From Promineifilum sp. (GTDB lineage: Bacteria; Chloroflexota; Anaerolineae; Promineifilales; Promineifilaceae), in contig JACKBY010000021.1 of assembly GCA_020634335.1 (NCBI GenBank), positions 1-60,668 of the forward strand: 60,668 nt of DNA. The letters are read 5' to 3'. Below are positions 32,660-42,569 of this stretch, piece by piece (positions within the stretch are counted from its first letter, which is position 1; each line of letters begins with the position of its first letter). The notes below the pieces were generated by a model. It made no database searches. It worked only from the letters and a program-made list of their open reading frames with translations, and was not told the DNA's origin. The position numbers and the translations under genes are program-made.

Positions 32660-33652
32660 ATGAAGGCGCAAACAGTATCCATCGTGGGAATGGGCCGTGT
32701 AGGAGTATCGATAGCTCGCGCGTTGAAAGCCTCGGCGCCTGAGCTGACTATTGTCGGCCACGATCGCTACCGCGAATTGACGCAGAAGGCCAAGGACGAA
32801 TTAGGCGCGATTGACAAGGCGGAGTGGAATTTGGTCAACGCAGCCAATGTAGCCGATATTCTGGTCCTTTCTGTGCCCTTGTCGGAGCTGGAAACGAATT
32901 TGATGGTGATCGGTGAGGAGCTTAAGCCCCACGCGTTGGTGCTTGATCTGGCCGTCCTCAAGGGCCGCAGCCTGCAGTGGGCCGACCAACACCTAAAAGG
33001 CGGCCACTATGTGGGCGCCGTGCCGGTCTTGTCGGTCGCCTATCTTAACGACGGTCGCGACGAGATGGAAGCGGCAACAGCCGATCTGTTTAAAAATGGC
33101 CTGTTCTGCCTCATGCCGTCAGTCAAGGCTGAGCCTCAGGCGGTGGAGACGGCGGTCAACTTTGGGCACCTGCTGGGCGCCGCGCCTTACTTTGTCGATC
33201 CACTGGAATACGATGGTCTGGTTCAGGGTGTGGAGACGCTGCCCGGACTGGCGGCGGCCGCCCTATTTGGCGCCCTGCAAAAATCAACCGGCTGGCGCGA
33301 CATGCTGCGGTTTGCCAACTCGTCGTTTGCTTTGGCTACTCAACCGCTGCAATACGGCACCGATATCACCAGTTTGGCGCTCAATGACAAGGCTGCCACG
33401 TTGCGTTGGCTGGATGCCTACTTGCAGGAACTGACCGATCTTCGCCGCCAGATCCAGGGCGGTGATCGCGAGATGATCGATTTAACGCTCGGCAATTCCC
33501 TGATTCAACGGGAACGCTGGCTCAAGGAAAGAGCGGCCAACGATTGGGCGGAGGCAGTCGATACACCCATCGATCAGCCGTCCGTCAGCGATCAGTTTCT
33601 GGGGGGCTGGCTAGGCAGCAAGTTGAAGCGGGACGATCATAAAGACAACTAA
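32660..33652 (+). CDS. Prephenate dehydrogenase-like NAD(P)-binding protein
   Basis: The 330-residue protein starts with a Rossmann motif, VSIVGMGRVGVSIARALK. A strand-loop ADILVLSVPLSELE and a helical C-terminal domain follow, resembling prephenate or arogenate dehydrogenases (TyrA). The catalytic His of TyrA is not obvious: the position near PVLSVAYLNDG lacks the usual GxHPMxG motif. The activity is therefore doubtful, and it may act on another substrate. GAGGGAATCAA precedes the ATG. It lies 15 nt after the HD gene in the same direction. Confidence 0.65.
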   Translation: MKAQTVSIVGMGRVGVSIARALKASAPELTIVGHDRYRELTQKAKDELGAIDKAEWNLVNAANVADILVLSVPLSELETNLMVIGEELKPHALVLDLAVLKGRSLQWADQHLKGGHYVGAVPVLSVAYLNDGRDEMEAATADLFKNGLFCLMPSVKAEPQAVETAVNFGHLLGAAPYFVDPLEYDGLVQGVETLPGLAAAALFGALQKSTGWRDMLRFANSSFALATQPLQYGTDITSLALNDKAATLRWLDAYLQELTDLRRQIQGGDREMIDLTLGNSLIQRERWLKERAANDWAEAVDTPIDQPSVSDQFLGGWLGSKLKRDDHKDN

Positions 33653-33687
33653 GAGATGCCGGTGGCCGGTAGGTCAGGAGTTGTTGC

Positions 33688-34884
33688 GTGCGTGTGCTGA
33701 TGATCGCGCCTACGTCCTTTTTCAGTGATTACGGCGGTCACATTCGTATCCTGGAAGAGATGCGGGCGCTGGGGGAGTTGGGAGTCGATGTAGCCGTCGT
33801 TACCTATTATATGGGGAAGGATGTGCCCGGCCTTGATATACGCCGCACCGCGCCGCTGCCTTGGCATACCGATTACGAAGTCGGTTCCTCCAGGCACAAG
33901 ATCGCCTTTGACGCCTATCTGACTATCCGCTCATTCAAGGAGGTCTTGCGTTTTCGCCCGCACATCATCCACGGACACATGCACGAGGGCGCGCTCATTG
34001 GCGGCGTCCTGGCGCGACTCATGGGCATCCCGCTCGTCTTTGATTATCAGGGCAGTCTGACGGCCGAGATGGTGGATCATCACTTCCTCAACCCGCGCGG
34101 GGCGTTTTACCCTTGGGCTTACCGGGTCGAGTCGTTCATCACCCGTCGTTTGCCCCACGCCATATTGACCAGTTCGGGGCAGGCCATGGCCCTTTTGCGC
34201 GATCAGTTTAAAGTTTCGCCGGCACGTCTCCATGCTTTGCCCGACTGTGCCGATGCCTCACATTTTGATCCGGCTCGCTTTCGCCACTTCGCCGCGGCCG
34301 ATCATCCACTGCGCGCGATCTATAATATTCCGGCTGATGCAACAATCGTCGGCTATCTGGGGTTGTTGACTGACTATCAGGGCATTCCTCACCTGATCGA
34401 ATCGGCCGTGGAGTTGCGCCGGCGAGGCGAGAACGTGCATTTTTTAGTGATGGGCTACCCCAACGTGGAGCATTATCAGGCGATAGCCAGGCTGCGGGGC
34501 GTGGATGACGTGGTCACGTTTACCGGGCGAGTGCCATTTAGCGATGCGCCTTATTATCTGTCCGCCTGCGATATTGCCGTAGCGCCGAAAATGTCCACGA
34601 GTGAAGGGAGCGGCAAGCTTCTCAATTACATGGCCATGGCCCTGCCCATTGTGGCCTATGACACGGCCGTGAACCGGGAATATCTGGGCGAGCTGGGCGT
34701 ATATGCGCTGCCGGGTGATGTTGGTGCTTTCACCGCGGCCATCGATGAACTCGTCCACAATCCGCCACGACGAATCGAGTTGGGCCTCCAACTCAGAAAG
34801 CGAGTGATGGAACTGTTTAGCTGGCATGCGGCTGCTGAACGTGTCCTGAGCATCTACCAAAACCTTGACAAACAGCACGAGTGA
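33688..34884 (+). CDS. Glycosyltransferase family 4
   Basis: This GT-B enzyme has the N-terminal start RVLMIAPTSFFSDYGGHIR, with the Gly-Gly loop typical of GT4. The C-terminal domain carries VGYLGLLTDYQGIPHLIE, and the donor site is KMSTSEGSGKLLNYMAMALP, with the E-x7 pattern. The acceptor is unknown. The GTG start at 33688 has only a weak AGGAG upstream. Its last 20 nt contain the -35 box of the rpoB promoter, so rpoB transcription begins from inside or just beyond this gene. Confidence 0.87.
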   Translation: MRVLMIAPTSFFSDYGGHIRILEEMRALGELGVDVAVVTYYMGKDVPGLDIRRTAPLPWHTDYEVGSSRHKIAFDAYLTIRSFKEVLRFRPHIIHGHMHEGALIGGVLARLMGIPLVFDYQGSLTAEMVDHHFLNPRGAFYPWAYRVESFITRRLPHAILTSSGQAMALLRDQFKVSPARLHALPDCADASHFDPARFRHFAAADHPLRAIYNIPADATIVGYLGLLTDYQGIPHLIESAVELRRRGENVHFLVMGYPNVEHYQAIARLRGVDDVVTFTGRVPFSDAPYYLSACDIAVAPKMSTSEGSGKLLNYMAMALPIVAYDTAVNREYLGELGVYALPGDVGAFTAAIDELVHNPPRRIELGLQLRKRVMELFSWHAAAERVLSIYQNLDKQHE

Positions 34885-34893
34885 CTATATACT
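34865..34893 (+). promoter_or_regulatory. Strong rpoB promoter
   Basis: TTGACA (34865-34870) and TATACT (34888-34893) are separated by exactly 17 nt, a near-consensus promoter. The -35 box overlaps the last codons of the glycosyltransferase gene. Transcription would start near 34900, giving an rpoB leader of about 166 nt. Confidence 0.88.
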
Positions 34894-34966
34894 ACAAGTT
34901 CGCGTAAGTCTGTCTCTTAACCGCGAATTGCAGGATGGTTACCGTACAGCGAAAGAGCAATCGAAC

Positions 34967-34992
34967 AGGTGCAAGCGTAGATTGCACCTTTT
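34967..34992 (+). terminator. Terminator-like hairpin in the rpoB leader (attenuator candidate)
   Basis: AGGTGCAA (34967-34974) and TTGCACCT (34982-34989) form a perfect 8-bp stem with a 7-nt loop, ending in TTTT and then CC. It lies between the strong promoter and rpoB. It can end transcripts from the upstream gene and also attenuate rpoB. A second small stem, GGCGAA/TTCGCC (35025-35042), stands just before the rpoB ribosome-binding site. Confidence 0.7.
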
Positions 34993-35065
34993 CCGTGTTA
35001 GGTGGTTGGTAAGTTATTATAGAAGGCGAATGACGATTCGCCGGCCAGGGAGCAGGGAACTCTAT

Positions 35066-38000
35066 ATGTCCAGTATTTATACCAAAAGCTACGCCCGAAC
35101 GACCAAACCGATGGAACTGCCGACGTTAATCGACGTTCAGTTGCGCTCGTTTGAGCAGTTTGTGACCGAGGGATTAGCGGAGCTTTTTGATGAGATTTCT
35201 CCCATCGAGAGTTTTAACGGCGATTTGAAACTCTATTTCCCCAGCAAACGCGAAGAAGTTAAAGATTTTAATTTAACCTATTGGTTTGGGGAACCTAAAT
35301 ATAATGTTGAGGAGTGCGTTGAGCGTGATATGAGTTACGCCGCGCCCCTGTATGTGCGCGTCCTGCTATATAGCACCGACCTCGACCAGCCGATTGAGCA
35401 AGATATTTTCATGGGCGATTTTCCGCTCATGACTTCGGCCGGCACGTTTATCATCAACGGTACCGAGCGCGTTGTTGTCAGTCAGCTGATTCGTTCGCCC
35501 GGCGCCTACTTCGAGGTTGAAGAAGAGCGCACCACCGGCCGGCCGCTGGCTATGGGTAAGTTGATCCCCGACCGCGGCGCGTGGATGGAGTTCGAGACGC
35601 GCAAGACGGACTATCTGACCGTCAAATTTAACCGCAAGCGCACTGTGCCGGTGACCTTGTTTTTGCGAGCAATGGCCGCCATCCCCGACGGCTTGGGCAA
35701 GCCGCTCATTAAAGAAGGAACTGATGAAGAGCTGCTGGCGCTTTTCGCTGATGTCGACACCAACGGCGAACACCTCTACATTCAAGGCAGTATCGAGCAG
35801 GAGCCTACCTGGGATCCCGACAAGCCAATTAACGACCAGGCCTTGATCGAATTCTACAAGCGCATGCGCCCCGGCGATCCGCCGACACTGGACAACGCTT
35901 CGCAATATTTGCAGGAGCAACTCTATGACAGCCGCCGCTATGACCTGGCGGCCGTTGGCCGTTACAAGCTCAATAAGCGGCTGGATTTGCAGAACGACGT
36001 GCCGCTGACCCACCGCACGATCACCCAGCAGGACATTGTCAATTTTGTCCGTCACATGATTCTGATCAACAACAGCCTGGAAGGGCCCGACGACATCGAC
36101 CACCTGGGCAACCGCCGGGTGAAAACGGTCGGTGAGTTGATCCAGGCCAAGCTACGCGTCGGTTTGCGGCGCATGGAGCGCGTCGTTCGTGAGCGCATGT
36201 CAATTCGCGAGAGCGACCAGGTTACCCCCGTAACGCTGATCAACATTCGGCCGGTCGTGGCCGCCATTCGTGAATTCTTCGGCAGTTCCCAGTTGAGCCA
36301 GTTTATGGAGCAGGCCAACCCGCTGGCCGAGCTGACCCACAAGCGCACGCTTTCGGCGCTGGGGCCGGGCGGTCTGCGGCGCGAGCGCGCGGGCTTCGAA
36401 GTGCGCGACGTGCACCATAGCCACTACGGCCGCATCTGCCCCATCGAGACACCGGAAGGCCCGAACATTGGCTTGATCGGCCGTCTGGCGACGTATGGTC
36501 GCGTCAACAAATACGGATTCATCGAAACGCCCTATCGCCGCGTGTTGAACAAGCTACCGGTTGGCGATGAGTTGATTAACCATGATGTTTTCACCAACGT
36601 GACCGATCCGGCCACCGGCGAAATCATCGTTGCTCAGGGGGAGACGATCACCGCGGAGCACGTTGCGGCGATCCGCGGCGTGGGCATCCAGGAAGTCCAG
36701 GTCAAGCCCTTCCTGACCGAAGAAGTGGTTAATATGTCGGCCGACGAGGAAGACCACTACACCATCGCTCAGGCCAACGCCAAGATCGATGAACGGGGTC
36801 AGTTTGTGGCCGCCCGAGTTTCTTCCCGGCGCAACCAGCAGTTTCGCTTCACGTCGGTGCAGCGCGTGGACTACATGGACGTTGCTCCGCGACAAATTGT
36901 CGGTGTGTCGGCCGCGTTGATTCCCTTCCTGGAGCACGACGACGCCAATCGCGCGCTGATGGGTTCCAACATGCAGCGACAGGCCGTGCCCTTGCTGCAG
37001 CCGGACGTGCCCATCGTCAGCACGGGCATGGAACTGCAGGCCGCGTTGAATTCCGGTCAGGTTGTCCTGGCTGACCAGCCGGGCGAGGTAGTCAGCGTTG
37101 CCGGCGACAAGATCGTTGTCATGGGCGAAATTGGCCCGCGGGTCTATAACCTGCGCAAGTATAACCGTTCCAACCAGAGTACCTGCATTGACCAGCATCC
37201 CATCGTGCGGCGCGGCCAACGTGTCCAGATTGGAGACGTACTGGCCGACAGCTCTTCGACCCACAAGGGCGAGTTGGCCCTGGGGCAGGATGTCGTCGTG
37301 GCCTTCCTATCGTGGGAAGGCGGCAACTTTGAGGACGCCATCCTCGTGAGCGAATCGATGGTGCGGCGCGATCGGTTTACCTCTATCCACATTGAGAAAC
37401 ATGAAGTGGAAGCGCGGGACACCAAGCTGGGGCCGGAAGAAATCACCTACGATATTCCCAACGTCAGCGAGGATGCCCTGAAGGACCTCGATGAGCGCGG
37501 CATTATTCGTGTCGGCGCGGACGTTAACGAGAATGACATCCTGGTGGGCAAGATTACTCCCAAAGGCGAGAAGGAACTCAGCCCTGAGGAGAAGCTCCTG
37601 CGGGCCATCTTCGGCGATAAGGCGCGCGAGGTAAAGGATTCGAGCCTGCGCTTGCCTAATGGCGCGCGCGGCAAGGTCGTCGACGTGCAGGTCTTTGACC
37701 GCCAGCACGACCGCGATTTGCCCGCCGGCGTCGAGACGATGGTGCGCGTCAGCGTGGCCCAGCGCCGCAAGATCTCCGAGGGCGACAAGATGGCTGGTCG
37801 CCACGGCAACAAGGGCGTTATTTCCAAGATCGTGCCCATCGAGGATATGCCTTACCTGGATAATGGCCGGCCGATTGACATCATCCTCAGCCCGCTGGGC
37901 GTACCCGGACGTATGAATATCGGCCAGGTATTGGAGACCCACTTGGGTTGGGCCGCCAGCCGCATCGGCTTCCGGGCCATCACGCCGGTCTTCGATGGGG

Positions 38001-39001
38001 CTACGGAACGGGAAATCGCCGCTGAGCTGGGTCGCGCCTGGCTCATCGATCATGCTTGGGATGTCGCCAGCGAATGGGCCTGGGACTGGTTGGCGGAGAT
38101 GAATTACGATACATCGACCCTGGAAAACGAGGATCACGCCCGACGGTTATTCATCGTGGCCTGGCTGAGCGACCTGGGTTACGACGCCGGACAATTGGAA
38201 GTAGACGAACCCTATGCTCGCCGCGCCGTGGTGCGCGAGTGGCTGCGCAGCCGCGACTGGAATCCGGATGATATCTTCCCCGACGATCCCGCCGAGGTGC
38301 TCAAGGCTCGCTGGCAAGCAATCGATTCCGTTGCCATCGAGGCTTGTGTGCGCGAATGGTACGCCTGGGTGCTTGAGAGACAGGGTGCAATCTTGCCGGA
38401 AACGGTGAAAGTTGATCCGGCCACAACCGAATTGGATACGCTGATCGAGTTATCGAACGAGATCACGATTCACACCCACATTCCTCTGCCGACGATGGGC
38501 AAGGAGCGGCTGTTCGACGGAAAGTCGGGCCGGCCGTTCGATCAGCCGGTGACGGTGGGCGTGCTGCATATGTTAAAGTTGGCCCATCTTGTCGAGGACA
38601 AAGCTCACGCTCGTTCCACCGGCCCCTACTCGTTGGTGACGCAGCAGCCGTTGGGCGGAAAGGCCCAGTTTGGCGGCCAGCGCTTCGGCGAAATGGAAGT
38701 GTGGGCGCTGGAAGCGTATGGCGCGGCTCATACCCTGCAAGAGATGTTGACCGTCAAGTCCGACGATACGCAGGGTCGAGTCAAGACGTATGAGGCCATC
38801 GTCAAGAATGAACCTATCGAAGAGCCGGGTGTTCCCGCCTCGTTCCGCGTTCTGGTTAAGGAACTGCAAAGCCTGGGTCTGGCCGTGGAAGCGACGACCG
38901 AGGGTGGGGACATCGTGCGCTTCGGCAAGGATGATGACAAGCGCACCAGTCGCAAATGGGCCGGTGACGATCTGATGAGCTTGGCCCGCTCCAATCGGTA
39001 A
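35066..39001 (+). CDS. rpoB: DNA-directed RNA polymerase subunit beta
   Basis: The 1311-residue catalytic subunit of RNA polymerase. The start is the ATG at 35066, because GGGA lies 7 nt upstream and MSSIYTKSYARTTKP is a normal beta N-terminus. All conserved regions are present, with the C-terminal GPYSLVTQQPLGGKAQFGGQ. Between FDGATE (residue 976) and LFDGKSG (about 1150) there are some 174 residues, where most bacteria have about 25. The extra stretch holds three tandem repeats (38063-38308) of about 27 residues. In the rifampicin pocket, QFMEQANPLAELTHKRT differs from E. coli at Asp516 (Glu here) and Arg529 (Thr here). rpoC does not follow: rpsL is next, after 390 nt. Confidence 0.97.
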   Translation: MSSIYTKSYARTTKPMELPTLIDVQLRSFEQFVTEGLAELFDEISPIESFNGDLKLYFPSKREEVKDFNLTYWFGEPKYNVEECVERDMSYAAPLYVRVLLYSTDLDQPIEQDIFMGDFPLMTSAGTFIINGTERVVVSQLIRSPGAYFEVEEERTTGRPLAMGKLIPDRGAWMEFETRKTDYLTVKFNRKRTVPVTLFLRAMAAIPDGLGKPLIKEGTDEELLALFADVDTNGEHLYIQGSIEQEPTWDPDKPINDQALIEFYKRMRPGDPPTLDNASQYLQEQLYDSRRYDLAAVGRYKLNKRLDLQNDVPLTHRTITQQDIVNFVRHMILINNSLEGPDDIDHLGNRRVKTVGELIQAKLRVGLRRMERVVRERMSIRESDQVTPVTLINIRPVVAAIREFFGSSQLSQFMEQANPLAELTHKRTLSALGPGGLRRERAGFEVRDVHHSHYGRICPIETPEGPNIGLIGRLATYGRVNKYGFIETPYRRVLNKLPVGDELINHDVFTNVTDPATGEIIVAQGETITAEHVAAIRGVGIQEVQVKPFLTEEVVNMSADEEDHYTIAQANAKIDERGQFVAARVSSRRNQQFRFTSVQRVDYMDVAPRQIVGVSAALIPFLEHDDANRALMGSNMQRQAVPLLQPDVPIVSTGMELQAALNSGQVVLADQPGEVVSVAGDKIVVMGEIGPRVYNLRKYNRSNQSTCIDQHPIVRRGQRVQIGDVLADSSSTHKGELALGQDVVVAFLSWEGGNFEDAILVSESMVRRDRFTSIHIEKHEVEARDTKLGPEEITYDIPNVSEDALKDLDERGIIRVGADVNENDILVGKITPKGEKELSPEEKLLRAIFGDKAREVKDSSLRLPNGARGKVVDVQVFDRQHDRDLPAGVETMVRVSVAQRRKISEGDKMAGRHGNKGVISKIVPIEDMPYLDNGRPIDIILSPLGVPGRMNIGQVLETHLGWAASRIGFRAITPVFDGATEREIAAELGRAWLIDHAWDVASEWAWDWLAEMNYDTSTLENEDHARRLFIVAWLSDLGYDAGQLEVDEPYARRAVVREWLRSRDWNPDDIFPDDPAEVLKARWQAIDSVAIEACVREWYAWVLERQGAILPETVKVDPATTELDTLIELSNEITIHTHIPLPTMGKERLFDGKSGRPFDQPVTVGVLHMLKLAHLVEDKAHARSTGPYSLVTQQPLGGKAQFGGQRFGEMEVWALEAYGAAHTLQEMLTVKSDDTQGRVKTYEAIVKNEPIEEPGVPASFRVLVKELQSLGLAVEATTEGGDIVRFGKDDDKRTSRKWAGDDLMSLARSNR
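38063..38308 (+). repeat. Three tandem coding repeats within the RpoB insertion
   Basis: Three successive units of 29, 26 and 27 residues share a pattern: a W-x-W/WL helix, then a Y/W-D/N turn, then an acidic stretch ending in A-R-R or A-x-x. Examples are VAWLSDLGYDAGQLE and VREWLRSRDWNPDDI. A partial fourth unit (about 38309-38370) may follow. The repeats have diverged at the DNA level, so they are old. Confidence 0.6.
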
Positions 39002-39046
39002 TCGGTGAGGACAGACGTTGGATTGGTAAATCCCGGCGTCAGTGCC

Positions 39047-39074
39047 TTGACATCTTTTTTGAATCTGATAAGAT
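39047..39074 (+). promoter_or_regulatory. Promoter of the rpsL-rpsG-fusA-tuf operon
   Basis: TTGACA (39047-39052) and TAAGAT (39069-39074) are separated by 16 nt. Transcription would begin near 39081, about 310 nt before rpsL, leaving a long leader. Confidence 0.75.
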
Positions 39075-39146
39075 TGATGATCGTATGTCTAGCCGAGCAG
39101 GGTAGCGACGTATTGAGTCGTTATTAACTGAATAGTCGAGAATGAG

Positions 39147-39181
39147 GGAGGCCATCGACATCCATTTGAGCGATGGCCTCC
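39147..39181 (+). promoter_or_regulatory. Hairpin in the str operon leader
   Basis: GGAGGCCATCG (39147-39157) and CGATGGCCTCC (39171-39181) form a perfect 11-bp stem with a 13-nt loop. No T-run follows, so it is more likely a leader structure, such as a protein-binding site, than a terminator. Confidence 0.5.
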
Positions 39182-39391
39182 ATATTGTCGGGTTTGGTAG
39201 GGTGTTTTCTGTCCCCTTCCTCTATTTAATAGTCGATTTCTATAGTTATTCACAACCAAATAGAAAGCCCTCTGCTACTGCGGGTGATAAGGAGCAACAT
39301 TTTTGCCCCCTTCCGACGCAGCAGTTTGTAGTGTTTTCTGTCTAGCGGTCGATATCGGCACGGACGGTTTTAGAAAGGAGAAACATTAGCC

Positions 39392-39814
39392 TTGCCTACA
39401 ATTAATCAACTTGTCCGCAAAGGACGGAGTGTTAAGTCGAAGAAAAGCAAGTCTCCGGCATTGCAATATACCTTGAATTCGTTCAAGCAGCGGCGTACCC
39501 GTCAGCCGATGGGCGCGCCGCAAAAGCGGGGCGTCTGCACGCAGGTGAAGACCATGACCCCCAAGAAGCCGAATTCGGCCTTGCGGAAGGTGGCTCGTGT
39601 CCGTTTGTCTAACGGCATCGAAGTGACCGCCTACATTCCTGGCGAGGGACATACCTTGCAGGATCACTCAGTCGTGCTGGTTCGTGGGGGCCGCGTCAAG
39701 GACTTGCCCGGCGTGCGCTATCACATTGTGCGCGGCACGCTGGATGCCGGTGGTGTAGTCAATCGCAAAAAGGGCCGTTCCAAGTACGGCACCAAGGTGG
39801 CGAAGAAGAAGTAG
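39392..39814 (+). CDS. rpsL: 30S ribosomal protein S12
   Basis: S12 lies at the decoding centre. The core TMTPKKPNSALRKVARV includes the two Lys where streptomycin resistance mutations arise in other bacteria, both unchanged. The 140-residue protein is longer than E. coli S12 (124), mainly from an insertion around residues 26-40 (LNSFKQRRTRQPMGAP) and a basic tail. The TTG start follows AAAGGAG at 11-12 nt. First gene of the str operon. Confidence 0.97.
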   Translation: MPTINQLVRKGRSVKSKKSKSPALQYTLNSFKQRRTRQPMGAPQKRGVCTQVKTMTPKKPNSALRKVARVRLSNGIEVTAYIPGEGHTLQDHSVVLVRGGRVKDLPGVRYHIVRGTLDAGGVVNRKKGRSKYGTKVAKKK

Positions 39815-39869
39815 TTGGTCGAATAGACCGGATTGGTGGTCGCAGACGACCGCCGGGGAAAGTAAAGTC

Positions 39870-40340
39870 ATGTCTAGACGAGTTCGTCCGGAAAAACGAG
39901 AGATCGAGCCCGACCTGCGTTACGACAACGTACGGGTATCGATGTTTGTCAATCGCCTCATGTATGACGGCAAAAAGAGCGTGGCCCAGACCCTGATCTA
40001 CGACAGTTTCGACATGATCGAAGAGCGCGTCGGCCGTCCGGGCGTCGAGATCTTCGAGCAAGCCTTGCAGAATGTCATGCCCCAAATCGAGGTGCGGCCG
40101 CGACGTGTCGGTGGTACTACCTATCAGGTTCCTATCCCGGTAGAGCCTTACCGCCAAACATCGCTGGCTATGCGCTGGCTGCTCAGCGCGGCTCGCAATC
40201 GCGGCGGTCAAACGATGGCTGACAAACTCGCGGCCGAATTTATTGATGCCTCCAATAACCAGGGAGCCGCGGTCAAGCGGCGCGATGATACGCATCGCAT
40301 GGCGGAAGCCAACCGGGCCTTCTCCCACTTCCGGCTCTAG
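39870..40340 (+). CDS. rpsG: 30S ribosomal protein S7
   Basis: The 156-residue primary binder of the 16S rRNA 3' domain. The conserved FVNRLMYDGKKSVAQTL and C-terminal DDTHRMAEANRAFSHFR are typical, and the length is normal. It lies 55 nt after rpsL. In E. coli S7 represses its own operon by binding the rpsL-rpsG spacer, but the spacer here is short and I cannot show such a site. Confidence 0.97.
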   Translation: MSRRVRPEKREIEPDLRYDNVRVSMFVNRLMYDGKKSVAQTLIYDSFDMIEERVGRPGVEIFEQALQNVMPQIEVRPRRVGGTTYQVPIPVEPYRQTSLAMRWLLSAARNRGGQTMADKLAAEFIDASNNQGAAVKRRDDTHRMAEANRAFSHFRL

Positions 40341-40360
40341 GCCTTAGGGAATTTTCAGTC

Positions 40361-42439
<2,079 letters not shown>

Positions 42440-42569
42440 ACCTCGCAAAAGTGGTTACTAAAAGCGTATTCGATACGAGAGTTATTCAGGTAATTATTGA
42501 TTTCGACGGCCGGCAGCCGCCGAGGTAGACCGGCCGACGCCGGGATAGTACAGAGAAGGAAGCGATACG

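Larger units (their letters stand above)
39002..39391 (+). other. 390-nt region between rpoB and rpsL: promoter and long structured leader
   Basis: No coding gene is visible. It contains the promoter at 39047-39074 and a perfect 11-bp stem at 39147-39181. The 12-nt direct repeat GTGTTTTCTGTC occurs at 39202 and 39331. AAAGGAG lies shortly before the TTG start of rpsL. There is no stem with a T-run, so rpoB may read through into rpsL. Confidence 0.6.

Noticed and set aside
34865..35065. An rpoB start 67 codons upstream (TTG at 34865)
   Set aside because: The TTG is the -35 box of the promoter and overlaps the glycosyltransferase stop. GGGA lies 7 nt before the ATG at 35066, where the normal beta N-terminus begins.
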